Below, in pieces: positions 22,406-34,133 of a DNA stretch of 64,000 nt. The DNA comes from Dacryopinax spathularia (taxonomy: Eukaryota; Basidiomycota; Dacrymycetes; Dacrymycetales; Dacrymycetaceae): NCBI GenBank assembly GCA_037974965.1, contig JBBPFI010000001.1:186001-250000 (forward strand), given 5' to 3'. The position numbers were made by a program, and so were the translations under genes. The notes beneath the pieces are model-generated. The model made no database searches, was not told the origin of the DNA, and worked only from the letters and a program-made list of their open reading frames with translations. Each line of letters opens with the position of its first letter. Position 1 is the first letter of the stretch.

Positions 22406-24764
22406 TGGGAGGATGCGTAATGAGGAATGCAGCTTGATAGTCTTTCGATTATTCCGGAAAGGTCTTGCCTACCCAGCGAAGTGCAAAATAGTCGCTCGAG
22501 GGCGGCCTGGCGATCTGGTGGGAGCTGGGTTATTATGTTGCCCCATCTTCGACGTGTGGCAGGCTGCTGTCCACTTTGATCTGCAAGACGCGTCGGACGT
22601 CATCGCGATGCCGTCTGGATCGCGACCGAGTTACGTAATCCAGACACCCTTCCACAGAGGACACGTCCGGCTGCGAAAGAACTTTGGTTGGAAAGATTAC
22701 GAACCAGAGCGATATATCAGGGCGAGTCATATGTCCTGGCAAGTGAAGCATGGACAATGAAGTCGGGGAGGTTGAGCACATTCGTATTGCCTGGGCATGA
22801 ATTCTAGATATTTCGGCTATCCAGTTACTCGCATGGTACAGTATATGCTGGCAGATGGGCACCAAGTCGTAAGCGGATGCAAGATGAAGGTCTCTGTCAT
22901 GCGTCCGAAAGCTTATGGATAGAGCGTGACGTGATGGCTGAACGCGAGAGATGCATCGGAGATTTTTCCGTTGCGGAGGTTGGACAGGAGCAATCCATAT
23001 CGAGTTTAGGTTTACTATGGATGTCGATGGGTCTGTCTGGCTAGTGCAGAAGTGATCGGGCGAGTACAGTGGTACCCCCGAATAACGATGTCGTTGGTGG
23101 AGGGGAAAAGTGATCGTTAAAAGGGGGGTATCCTTAAGTATGGGTTTGGATAGATTAGACTCCGTACTACTTAATCTCAACTATGGCAGTAAAGTAGCAC
23201 CAGTTAGCGCCTAAACTGAGCGCTTAAGCGCAAAACAGCAGCCACAATGACCCCAAATAAGTTTTTTATGGCCTTGGAAGCAACATATGCGCTGTTAGCA
23301 TCTTATCTCCGACCGGTTAAGGCTTACCTCCGATCGGTTAAGTCGGTTATTAACCCCTTGTTAACGATCTCACATAGGCTGCTCTGCCATACAGAGTGAT
23401 TGCTATCGTTAATGGGTGATCGCTATCCGGTGAGGCCCCTTACTATGTACCAAGTCGGTCACAGCAAATTGCGATCGTTGTTGGGGGGGTATCGCTAATG
23501 TGGCGTATCGTTAGCCAGGGGTACGACTGTAGTAGTTTATGATCGACGATCCTCCCGGTCGATCGTGCGTGATCAGCTCGATCGACGACCGATCAGCGAG
23601 GACGGTTTGCCCACTCAGCGCCACTCCAGGTGGGTCAGGGCAGCCACAGCGCATCGGCAACCCGACCTTCTCTTCCTCTGAGCTCCGGGAGAATGCCACC
23701 GCTCCGCAACTCCGCTCTTCCGTCAACGGTTGCATCCCCCTCCGTTCACGTGTACGGGCAGGAGTAACGTAATGGACGGCCTCTGTCCGGCCCGCAGAGG
23801 GTAACGGTTACGCAAAGAATTGTCAGCAGCTACGGCAGATGGTGTCAGCCGTCACTGCCGTTCGTCGTTGCTGAGTAGATTGATAGGAGAGGCGCGCCGA
23901 GATGGAGACAATGCAGAAGATGTAGCGACAATGGACAATGGGCTTCAGTTGAGAATGAGTGGGAAAACTGAGACCAGGTGTGATCGTGATCGCGATTGTA
24001 CAGATTGAGCTGTTGCGGGTGAGACTTGGGAGCCGTCCGTGCAAGGTTTGAGCTGCTGCAGAGGTGTCATGACTCAAGTGTGTAGGAAGTGGTGGTGCGA
24101 GTGATAAGCTCGAGCCGGATATGGTTTTGTCGATAGAGACGTACGCGTTGGGTGAAGCCGGGGCAGCGTTCAGCGCTTACGTGCAGAGTTTGTCGAGTGT
24201 GTGGCGGGCAGATTGTGAGATTGATTGAGTGTGATTAGGACCCCGTGAATCGTAGCAACGGGAGTGTGTGCCACGCTACTGCCGGCGCGAGGCCTGAAAC
24301 GGCAAAGTGGGTCGCTTCTGCCTTGGAGAGGGCGTGACTACGAAGGAGTGCTTCCTCGTTGTCCTCCTTCCGCTCCCCCCTTCCCCCTCCCGCTGTCGTG
24401 CCTCACCCAGCAGGAACAACCCTCGCCAGCCAACCTCAATTCTCCTGGCACCGGGGCTTCTGCCCCTCTCCTCATCCTCTTCTTGTCATCCATCCTCCGG
24501 GCCCTTTTGAAACGGCTCACGACAGAATCGTAATTTGGAGCAGCACCCACGCCCTGCTTGGCCTCGAACCCCCCTTTACCTCCACGCTCACTGAAAGGAA
24601 CTCGGCTCGCTCCCCTTTCTGCTCTTTTTTACCCACTCTAACTCCGTCCACCACGAGCTACTGACGGCCTCGCCGTCGCTCCTTATTACCCTGCACCTAG
24701 GCAACCCCCCCAACCGGATCAAGCGTGAACTGTCCCTCACTCGGACCCGCACCAGCTCCTTCTC
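22406..24764. other. 2.36-kb intergenic region with a MITE and a GATC-rich patch
   Basis: Separates divergent FAD-monooxygenase and RIC8 genes. It holds the TIR element at 23067-23529 and a patch with six GATC sites in about 60 bp (23539-23597). No open frame has protein-like composition or splice support. The last 400 bp before RIC8 is C/T-rich on the + strand (24355-24660), as expected for a promoter. Confidence 0.5.
23067..23529. mobile_element. Non-autonomous Tc1/mariner (pogo-like) MITE
   Basis: 463-bp element flanked by TA on both sides (23065-23066 and 23530-23531). The ends are inverted: CAGTGGTACCCCCGAATAAC on the left and, read inward on the minus strand, CAGTCGTACCCCTGGCTAAC on the right, matching at about 18 of the first 23 bases. 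Both ends continue with CGAT and reuse TAACGAT and GGGGGTATC motifs further inside. There is no transposase frame. The CAG start with a TA target is the pogo/Tigger habit. The family assignment is inference. Confidence 0.75.
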
Positions 24765-26796
24765 ATGCGCACACCCACAATGACAACCTACGCCTCGTAT
24801 ACCTCGCTCGGACCGAATGACAAGTCAAAGGTCAGCAATGCGCTGCAGTCTATCATCGCTGGCGCCGGGACACGGGACAGGGTCGCACTCATCCAGGTGT
24901 TGCTGGACGATGTTGGAGATGGAAGGGGACGGATAGGGCAGAAAGGTGCGCATATATCTTACTTTGATGAGAGGAGGCAGTGCTGACCGGGAGACAGAAA
25001 CGGCCCAGGCTCTATTAGCTGCGAAAGTCCTTGCTAGGGTACCAGAAGGAGCGCAAATCTTCGGCCAGGCTGGGGTAAATCGCTTTCCTTTCCGGCATGA
25101 GGAAAGGAAGGCTAATCGATGGTGTAGAATCTCCGGACATTCCTGAAGGTCATCAAGTCCGTTTCTCTCCCTGCAGATGCTCAAGCCGAGGCGATGCGAT
25201 GCGTGGCAAACGCTCTTCTGCTGGTTCCATCTGCAAGGGAGGAATGGATCAATCTCGGCGGCGCGGACGCGTGCATAGAGATTCTGGAGGTGCGCTACCC
25301 TTGTCTTTGAGTTACCTTCGGACTCACACTCCTCGCAGAAAGACAATTTTGGACCTGAGACGTATTTTCCTGCAGCACGCATCGTGTACCTAATTACTGT
25401 CGCCCGCACACCATATATCGTAAAGATGGTCGAGCAATACCGGATTATGGATACTCTCTCTCGAGTGCGTTCGCTCACGCACTGAGCCCAATCTTTGCCT
25501 AATTTTGTCTTGCAGCGTCTAGAACATATATTTGACAATTTTGCGGTTTCGGCTCCCTGGACCAAGGAAGCTATGACGGACCTCTTGAAGCTTACGTTCA
25601 ATATGACATTACAATATCCTCGCATAGTCGACGAGACTCCGGGCGGCAGCAACCGGGTGCTCGGAGAGCTCTGGGATGACCAATTTGCAGTGTATGCTAC
25701 TCTCCTCGTCCAAGCTGCATATATGCGCTGATCTCCCGCACTCAGAATTGTCCCCACACTTCTACGGCTGTATCACGGCCTCCCTCAGACTTCTGTCCCA
25801 CTCACCGCTCCTCTCACACATGTCATCCACGTTCTGCTAAATGTCCCTGTTCAACCCTTCATCTCCCTCTTCTTCCCCGCTGGCTCCTCTCCTACCGGCT
25901 CACCAGGGCCAAATGGAGCCTCACATCCGCCGGACTCTTTTGGTCAGCGCGCACTCAATTATCTTCAACGACGCTCCATGTCGAGCGAGAAGAGGCCATT
26001 TATTTCCGGCGGCCGTCGTTCTCCACCCCAGACGAGCACGGACAGCTTCAAGCGTGGCATGGACCTACTGGATAATGCCCTCGCTCACTACTTCCCTTCT
26101 TCCGGTTCGCAGATAACCGAAGCTGACGATCCGCAAGTTCGGCTCATGGCAAAGAAAGAGGATGTGAACGTGGATGAGGCGCTTTCCCCACTGGTGTTGT
26201 TCATCCAGCGACTTGTCGCGGCGAACGACAGCGCAAAGCAAAGGGGGAGATTAATGCTGCTTCCCCCAGATTTGTGCGTCGCTCCTGCAGCAGACTGCCA
26301 GTCTTGCATTGACCGGAGAAACAGGGATAGATCGACGCCGTTGGAGAAACGCCCGGACCTGTTGGGTAGACTTCTGCGGCTGCTCACTTCTGTTCATATG
26401 CCCCGCTTGAAGGACGCTGTTGGGGAATTGTTGTATGCTGTTTGTGACTCTAATGGTCAGGTTCTACCCATACACACTACAGCTGGTGCTGACACGCTTG
26501 CCACAGCCGAGCAACTCGCTGCCGCGTTCGGGTATGGCAATGTCGCTGGCTTCCTCTTCAACAAAGGCATCATGATTCCTCCTCCCGACTCGCTCAACTC
26601 GGATATCAATCCGATAACGGGGACGAGCACCTCGACAGCTCCAGTGGTCGACATGAGTGCGCCAATGACGGAGGAAGAGAAGGAGGCCGAGGCGGAGAGG
26701 CTGTTCGTCCTCTTCGATCGTCTGGAACGCTCCGGGTATGGGGTCAACCCTGTGCGAAAAGCCCAGCAAGAAGGTCGCTTCCAGGATCTGGAATGA
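24765..26796 (+). CDS. RIC8: RIC8/synembryn, G-alpha chaperone and exchange factor
   Basis: Eight exons: 24765-24945, 24998-25074, 25128-25289, 25339-25464, 25516-25691, 25746-26273, 26325-26455, 26507-26796, giving 556 aa. Armadillo-like helices carry Ric8 signatures: AEAMRCVANALLLVPSAREE, FPAARIVYLITVARTP, LLKLTFNMTLQYP, LMLLPPDL joined to DRSTPLEKRPDLLGRLLRLL, and AFGYGNVAGFLFNKGIM. In fungi Ric8 folds and activates heterotrimeric G-alpha subunits acting in nutrient, mating and cAMP signalling. The last two introns are 51 nt each without an in-frame stop, so unspliced reading would insert 17 residues twice. Homology breaks exactly there. Confidence 0.9.
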
Positions 26797-27826
26797 GTAC
26801 AAACGTCCAGCTATCTTCGCGTCATCATCGCCGCCGTACGCAGAATGTACCGCTACCCACGATCTACATACGGAAATCCTCGTCTCTCTCCCTGCTCGCG
26901 TTGGACCAGTCATTCCCCCATGTCACTCTTACCCTTCGTTCTACTTATTGCTACAGTAATCCTTGTGCTGTTTTCTTGCTACCAACCTTTCTTCCTTGCT
27001 TGTTTGCTCTTACCAACCTGAATACCGCAAAATAAGTACTATTGCCGACATACGGGCTAGCCGATGTTCGAATAATCCATGTAGAGCGTTTTGCTGACAT
27101 TACCTACATACATACCGCACCAGGCTGTGAGTAACTAGCTCTAACTTAATTGCAATGCCATATGACTGTCCTATGAATGTTTTATTGTGGGGGCATCAGC
27201 CATACCTTCTGGCTAAGCACACATCTGCCCAGTGGCTGCAGTCATCGCGATTGTTGCAAATTTCTGGCCACCAGGGCAGCTGCCAGTACAGCTGACAAGC
27301 GACCCTTCACGATGGACCAGACGGGAACGGGCCCACTTGGGCATCGCAGTCGCATTTGGATTTTCCGGGGCTCCGCAGAAAGCGGTTATACATTCGCCCT
27401 TCGTCCCTTATTCTTACTCCAAACGGACAATAATCAACATCATGTGTACCAGGTTGCGTCAAGTGCAATTCCTCGAGCACACGCTCTCTTTCAGCCATTG
27501 TGGGGAAACGCGTAATCTAATCTCCGACCCCGGCCGGCCATACCTTCCCCGCATCCACCCTGGCACCCTAAAGAGCATGCCGGCACGGCTCATGCCTGTT
27601 GTCGCGTTGTTAACGTTCATGCGACCTGGGAAGCATGGACCTGAGGGGAGGGTCACACGGGCCTCGAGGAGGGACAATGGTTGGTCCTAGTTGGTGGGCA
27701 TTGCTGGAGGGCAAGAAGGATAAATTGACGCGATTTGGACGATCATATTGTTCGAGCGGGTCTTGCTTCAGCGCACACCTAGTCGACCAGCTGCAGAGAG
27801 AAGTAGCGCAAAGTTCGATTGAAAGC
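26797..27826. other. Intergenic region between RIC8 and the SnoaL-like gene
   Basis: About 1 kb. Short open frames on both strands lack conserved features. It should hold the RIC8 3' UTR and the promoter of the next gene. Confidence 0.35.
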
Positions 27827-28775
27827 ATGTCCAGCACGACCGACGACCGCCTCGCCGCACTTGAAGCGCGTATCGCCCTCCTGGAGGACCACAACGATGT
27901 GCGCAAACTGCAGCACGCATACGGATACTACATCGACAAGTGCCTGTACAACCAGGTCGTCGATCTCTTCGCCGAGGACTGCGAAATCCAGTTCCACGGC
28001 GGTGTGTTCAGGGGCAAAGCAGGCGCAAGGAGACTGTATATTGAGCGTTTCCAAAAGGCGTTCGTGGGCGGTAGGAATGGGCCTGTGTTTGGGTATGTCG
28101 ACTTCCTGTATGCCCATCTCAAAAGACAGGTTGCTAATATGGGAGCGTGTGCCATTGCAGCTTCCTCCTCGACCATCCGGTGATGCAGGACATCATCGAC
28201 GTCTCCCCAGACCGGAAGACGGCCAAGGCACGCATGCGCTGCCTCATGCAGGCCGGGACGCACGACAGTGCGATAGCTCCTAACGCGAACCCGCCCGCGC
28301 TCCGCCAGTGGTGGGAAGGCGGCATTTACGAGAACACTTACTCTCGGGGCGACGATGGCAAGTGGAGGATCAAGATCTTGAACTACCGTGCCCTGTGGCA
28401 TGCCAAGTTTGAGGATGGCTGGGCCCACACCAAGGTGCGTTCCCGGACGAGCGATCAGACAGCTGACTGGGCTGATAAAATGATAGCCCACCTTCGTGCC
28501 ATTCTTGAGCAAGACTGTGGGTGACGGTGACCCTCTCGGGCCAGACGAGCTGTACGAGGACAAATGGGTGCGTCTTTCATTTCTTATAATTGTAATACAG
28601 GGCGTAGAGTGACTGATTGGACCCCTTCCTCCTCTCGCAGCTCTGGCCGGACACGCACACGGTGCCGTTCCACTACCCGCATCCCATTACTGGCCAATGG
28701 GTCACCAAGGACGAGATGCACGCACCACCCAAAGTTGACAACGGCGTTGCGGCGTTCTCTGATGTGAAGAGTTGA
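27827..28775 (+). CDS. SnoaL-like (NTF2-fold) protein
   Basis: Exons 27827-28092, 28161-28434, 28487-28567 and 28641-28775 give 251 aa. An N-terminal helix (DRLAALEARIALLEDHNDVR) precedes the SnoaL-like cone: KLQHAYGYYIDKCLYNQVVD, LFAEDCEIQFHGGVFRGKAG, HPVMQDIIDVSPDRKTAKAR, YSRGDDGKWRIKILNYRALW. The NTF2 fold includes small-molecule dehydratases, cyclases and isomerases; no substrate can be named. The frame is open upstream to 27635, but MSSTTDD at 27827 is the natural start before the coiled helix. The C-terminus (LWPDTHTVPFHYPHPITGQW) recurs in fungal relatives. Confidence 0.8.
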
Positions 28776-29261
28776 ACAACCCTCTAGGCGACATGTTGAC
28801 GAAGGAGGAGTACTGTGAGATTGTAGTGAATGTTATATAGTTGATGGAATATGAATGGGGTGATTTGTAGCTCGTCAGAATTGCAGAAGGATGTCTCCAC
28901 AGCGAGCCCCGAATGAGGCTCTTAGGACTGTTGAGCTTGAAAATGTGAATCTGTTTTTCATCACCCGAGCGTTATTGAAGAGAGAAAAAGAGAGTGGGTC
29001 GGTGGTCACGGTCTTTAATAGTCAAATAGCATCCGCTTCTGAATACGGCGACGCGGCTCATTTGCATCCATTTCCCACTCGAAATTTGTCTGCCGCATTT
29101 CAAAAAAGTCAAAAGATACCGCGCGGCTCACAACACTTTGCTCCATTCGACCCTCTCCTTCTCTCTCTCTCTCATATCCCCCTCTCAACCCTCTCAACCC
29201 TCTCAACCCTCTTACTCTTTTCATCCTTCACTTCTCGCAAACAAACTTAGCTCCATCAACA
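28776..29261 (+). promoter_or_regulatory. NSR1 upstream region with pyrimidine tract and CTCTCAACC repeats
   Basis: The segment 29151-29235 is almost pure C/T on the coding strand, including (CT)n at 29161-29172 and three tandem CTCTCAAC-type units at 29182-29210. Strong pyrimidine tracts just before the ATG are typical of highly expressed basidiomycete genes and probably mark the transcription start. No TATA box is obvious. Confidence 0.55.
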
Positions 29262-31142
29262 ATGGCTAAAGATACTCAGGCTAAGAAGTCGAAGAAGGAG
29301 TCCAAGGCGACCGCTCCCGCTCCGGCTCCCGCAAAGGCAGCCAAGGAGACCAAGACCAAGCCCGCAAAGGAAGGCAAGGCCGCTGCTAAGAGCGCCGCCG
29401 CTCCTGTTCCCATCTCTTCCAAAGAGATTCTCGCAAAAGCAAAGGCTGAGGCCGCTGCCCCTGCTGTATGTCCGCTTTGTGGCACTCTTGAGATATTAGC
29501 TCAGAACCCTTCGTAGAAGGCTGATAAGAAGGACAAGAAGGCAAAGAAGGCTGCTGCTCCTCCTCCCCCGCCGCCTCCGGCCAAAGAGGAATCTTCTGAG
29601 GAGGAGTCATCCGAGGAATCTTCTGAGGAGGAAGCCCCGAAGGCACAGCAGGTCAAGGCTTCCATTCCTGTGGGCAAGAAGACTGCTTCGAGCGACGAGG
29701 ACGAGAGCAGTGAGGAGGAAAGCTCCTCGGAGGACGTTAAGCCTGCCGCCAAGTCGACTCCGGCCAAGGCTGCTGCCGCCGCCAAGCAAGTCGATGACGA
29801 ATCGTCCGAAGAAGACAGCAGTGAGGAAGAGTCTGATGACGAGGGCGCACCTGCTGCTGCTGCCGCTGCTGCGAACACGAACGGCAAAGCTGCCGCTGAT
29901 GATGAGAGCAGCGAGGAGGAAGACAGCGATGAAGAGTCTGAGGAGGAGTCTGAGGAGGCGAAACCGGCTGCTAAGGTCAATGGCAAGGTTGCCGCCCCTG
30001 CTGCAGCGAGCAGCGAAGAAGAAGATAGTGACGAAGAATCTGAGGAAGAATCTGAGGAGGCTAAGCCTGCTGCTAAGTCCAATGGCAAGGCTGCTGCTGC
30101 TGCTGCTGAAGAGAGCAGCGAGGAGGACAGCGACGAAGAGTCGGAGGACGAGTCAGACGAGCCCAAGGCTGATGCTAAGATGGACGTGGATGAGGAGGAG
30201 TCCGATGAAGATGACGAGAGCGATGAGGACGAAGAGGAAGAAGAAGAGGTTCCTGCCCCAAAGACCGGTAAGCGCAAGGCGGAGGATGATGCCGCGCGCC
30301 CGAGCAAGGTCGCCAAGACCAACGCCGACCAAACCGCCAGTGCTGCGGCCGCTGATGCGGATGAGGTCAAGACTATCATCGTCAAGAACTTGTCCTGGAA
30401 CATCGATGACGACTGGCTGAAGAGCGAGTTCGAATCGTGTGGCGAGATCACCGCTGTCCGTGTCCAGCTGGACCGCCAGTCCGGTCGTTCTCGCGGCTTT
30501 GCCTTCATTGATTTCGCTGAACCATCGTCTGTCACGAAGGCTCTTGAGACGATGCAGGGCAAGGAGATTGATGGTCGAGCGATTACGCTTGACAAGTCAG
30601 AGTCGAACCCCCGGAATGTCGCCGGTCGAGCCAACAAATTTGGCGACACGCCTTCCGAGCCCTCCTCCACTATCTTCGTTGGAAATGTACCTTTCTCGTG
30701 TGACGAGGATACTCTGTGGCAAACGTTTGCCGATTTCGGTTCCGTCCGCAGTGTGCGCCTGCCCACTGACCGCGAGACTGGTCAGCCGAAGGGCTTTGCC
30801 TACGTTGAGTTCGAGGACCAAGCCGGCGCGACCGCTGCATTTGAGGCTGGCAAGCAGGGTGTTGAGATTGGTGGCCGGATGGTGCGTCTGGACTATTCCC
30901 AGCCGAGGGACAACTCGGGCGGAGGGTTCGGTGGTCGCGGTGGTCGCGGTGGCCGTGGCGGGTTCGGTGGTGACCGAGGTGGTCGTGGCGGTGGGCGCGG
31001 TGGGTTTGGCGACCGGGGTGGACGTGGTGGACGCGGTGGTTTCCGTGGCGGTGACCGGGGCCGTGGTGCACCAAGGGGCCGTGGCAACCCGAGAACGGGT
31101 GCTGCCGTGCCCGGCGCTGGAAAGAAGATCTCGTTCGACTAA
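29262..31142 (+). CDS. NSR1: Nucleolin/NSR1-like nucleolar RNA-binding protein
   Basis: Exons 29262-29465 and 29517-31142 give 609 aa. A Lys/Ala-rich start is followed by alternating acidic Ser/Glu/Asp blocks and Ala-rich spacers (about residues 90-340), in the nucleolin style. RRM1 is at about 30367-30600 (RNP2 IIVKNLSW, RNP1 RGFAFIDF) and RRM2 at about 30670-30900 (RNP2 IFVGNVPF, RNP1 KGFAYVEF). A Gly/Arg-rich GAR domain follows (FGGRGGRGGRGGFGGDRGG) and the end is GAGKKISFD. In the family it binds pre-rRNA and supports 40S maturation in the nucleolus. The acidic blocks are CK2-like sites by composition. Confidence 0.92.
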
Positions 31143-31732
31143 GCTGTATCCGTCGCTCGTGGAGATGGAAGAGAGGCTTCAGGTCGGTTGATTTTGCGCC
31201 GTGTTCGCTTGATTATGTCCCTGGTTCTGCGCTCCGTCGCTGTGGTTGCTCTTCTCTCTGCGTACCTAAAAGGCCGCATATTTTCCTGGCCAGCTCGTAT
31301 CATGACTTTCTATTGCCTTTTCCATGCTATATGTCCAACTGCTTCTGTCCTCATTTCTACTAGTTGAATAATTGACACATTGCGCACTGGCCCGATTATC
31401 TGTACGAGTAAAAGTCGGTGGAAGTGGCGGCAATCAATGCTGCAAAGCGAACTGTGAAACGGGCGCTCGATTCCGCCGCGACGCGCGTTGGGTGTTTTGA
31501 GAAAAGCTTCCACGTTGAAAGGGCCCTTAAACGCCACCATCCGCTTTCATTACACGTTACCACCCAAATTCCGGTGCAACGGCCATCGCGTTGAAGGAGC
31601 GCATACATCTCACTCTCTCCCCTTCCCCCTCTCCTCCTCCTCCTCCTCCTCATTCTCCTCCTCCTCTTCACCGCTCTTTCTATACTCTCATTCATCTCTT
31701 CTACCATCTGGGTTGCAAGCACTTAGCCCGCC
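31143..31732. other. NSR1-SEC63 intergenic region with CTC microsatellite
   Basis: 590 bp. An imperfect (CTC)n tract at 31629-31667 lies 65-100 bp before the SEC63 ATG, within a pyrimidine-rich leader. Nothing else is seen. Confidence 0.45.
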
Positions 31733-34116
31733 ATGGCACAATACTCTTATGACGAAAATGGGAGCATGGCTTCCTTCCTCGTCCTGACCTTTCTCGCCGT
31801 CCTTCTCATCCCTCTCACGTACTCCTTCGTCCCATCAAAACGCGCGTGGCCATCCTTTCCTCTTCAAGCCGTTGCGATCCTGACCTCTCACCAGGGAAAT
31901 CAAACATAGAATCATGTGCATGCTCTGAATGTCTCGCCAAACGACAAAAGCTTCACAAACGCTATCAACGCTCCTTGCTGAGCTTACGGGTCGGTCCAAA
32001 GTACGATCGCCTGCCTTGAGACCACAGAGCAAGCAGCTGACAGGTTGCGTAGAGCGGCCCTTACCTTAGTCCTCTGGGGGGTGTTTCTCTACACCTTATA
32101 CCGTGTGGCTACAATGGAGATCGAGAATACGATCTACGATCCATTTGCGATACTGGGTCTGAGGACGGGGACGACCGAAAGTGAAATTAGGAGGCATTAC
32201 AGGAGACTATCGCTCAAATTGTGAGTTGTTCAAGGGATGGTGTCATGCTTCTTCTCAAGGGCGTCCTAGTCATCCGGACAAGGTTAAATTGGCTGTGAAC
32301 GAGACGATGGAGATGGTGGAGGAGAAGTTCGTCGAGCTTACCAAAGCGTATAAAGCGCTCACGGACGAGACCGTCCGCCGCAACTTGGAGCTATATGGCC
32401 ATCCGGATGGGAAGCAAGAGTACAGCGTCGGCATCGCCATTCCGCGGTGGATTGTCGAGGGGCAGAACAACATCTGGGTCCTCGGTGCTTACGGAGCAGT
32501 GTTTGGGGTTGGATTGCCGTTCCTAGTCGGACGATGGTGGTTCACTTCACGTCGGTACACCCGGGATCATGTGCAGGGAGCCACTGCAGCCCTTTTTTTC
32601 AAGCACCTGCAGGACAAGACGGATTATGCGTCTCTTATCGAACTTCTGGGTCACAGTTGGGAGCTGGAGAACCCCAAAGGTTCGCGCTCAGCGCAGGCGA
32701 ATGAGGCTTTGGATCAACTGGTTAAGACCGTGAGGAGCAGAGTCCCGGAGTGGACACCGGCTGGCGAGTTCGACCGCGCCAGCACAAGGCGGGCGACCGC
32801 CCTTCTCTGGGCGCATTTACTCCGATTACCCCTGTCCGTCTCTTCCATTCAACAAGGTAAGACATCCAGTCTGAGCTGTCCGGTAGACACTTACCGAGAA
32901 GCCCAGAGCAAGACGATCTATTGCTGCAGACACGGGATCTCCTCAAATCGATGCTATCCATCTCTCTAGCGCATAACTGGCTTGGCCTCTCCGTCCGGAT
33001 AATGCGGCTGCACGCTTTGCTTGCCCAGGCGGTCATGCCGGGCTCCCCTAAGGCCGTGGTCAAGCAGCTCCCGCAGATTAAAGACGGCGAGATCGCGGAC
33101 GATGCGGAAGAAGATCTGGAATCGCGGTTGAAGCAGTGGAAGAAGCTGGAGGATAACAGGTTCGAGGAGGCAAAGAAGGCCTTCAGCAATTGGGGCAGGT
33201 TGGAGGTTGTCGATGCTTATTTTAAGGGTACGCAACTGTCCACTGTTCAGCACCACGCGCGACTCACCCCACAATCCCGCAGTCATCGACGAGAAGGTCG
33301 TCACGCCCGGTGCCATCGTATACCTTGTATTGAAGCTTCGGCTGCAGCCGCTTGAGGTGTTGGAAATCTCGCGGAATAAGCCAACACTACGGGACGGGAC
33401 GGAGGCAGAAAGCACCCATTCAAGCAACGACAGCGAGACTGCGTTCTTGCTCTCCAAGAAGGAAGCTGAAGATTTGCCCAAGGGAGCGATAACGCCTTCT
33501 TGGGCGCATGCGCCTCGATGGCCAGATGTTCGTACTTCAAACCCCGGATGTCATACGAAGCTGATGGAAATACAGGACCGAAGGCCATCTTGGTGGGTGT
33601 TCATCGGCGATCGCAGGACGGATCGCGTGGTTGTCCCTCCCATTCGTATTAGCAACATACCGCTTTCGGATGAGGATCGGCCCTCGCATAACTACCGCAC
33701 ATACAAGTTGCAGTTCCAGGCGCCACCGCAGGTGGCCATATATCCGTTTACGGTGCACATTGTTAGTGACACATATATTGGCGAAGACGCCGCGCGGGAT
33801 CTCAAGGTATGTTTGCTCTTCGTTTGTCGACGGTCGCATCGGTAACTTTGTGCAGCTGCAAGTGGTTGATCCATCAGTGCTCGGAGCAGATGGGGATGCT
33901 GAGGAGGACGAAATTTCCGACCCAGAGGAAGACACCTTGGAGGGGCAGCTTGCCGCCATGAAAGGTGGTCGCGTAAAGCCTTCACCTATCCATGGTAAGA
34001 ATGATGATGGCGTGCATGATGAGGAGGAGGAGGAAGAGGAAGAGGAGGATGACGACGAGGAGAGCGGTACCGATGACGACAGCGATGCTAGTACCAGTGA
34101 TAGCGATAGTGATTAA
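31733..34116 (+). CDS. SEC63: SEC63, J-domain subunit of the ER protein translocon
   Basis: Starts MAQYSYDENGSMASFLVLTF with a first membrane segment, then a Cys-pair loop (ESCACSECLAKRQKLHKRYQ), a second membrane segment (AALTLVLWGVFLYTLYRVA) and a J domain (YDPFAILGLRTGTTESEIRR). Its HPD is formed across the intron at 32221-32269 (exon 4 starts HPDKVKLAV). A third membrane segment follows (NIWVLGAYGAVFGVGLPFLV), then the Sec63/Brl domain (RATALLWAHLLRLP, LRLQPLEV) and an acidic tail ending TSDSDSD. Other exons: 32044-32220, 32270-32856, 32907-33227, 33283-33806, 33856-34116. The junction of exon 1 (near 31840) to the Cys-loop exon (near 31895) has no GT donor in the right phase. In the family it recruits BiP to Sec61 and binds Sec62. 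Confidence 0.9.
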
Positions 34117-34133
34117 TCGGTGTGAATGTTGTA

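Noticed and set aside
22533-23180. 215-codon minus-strand frame upstream of the FAD monooxygenase
   Set aside because: It overlaps the MITE edge and has no family-like motifs or biased composition; it is a chance frame.
29501-30766. 421-codon Ser-rich open frame on the minus strand opposite NSR1
   Set aside because: It mirrors the acidic GAG/GAA/GCT repeats of NSR1 and has only low-complexity composition, with no splice or family support.
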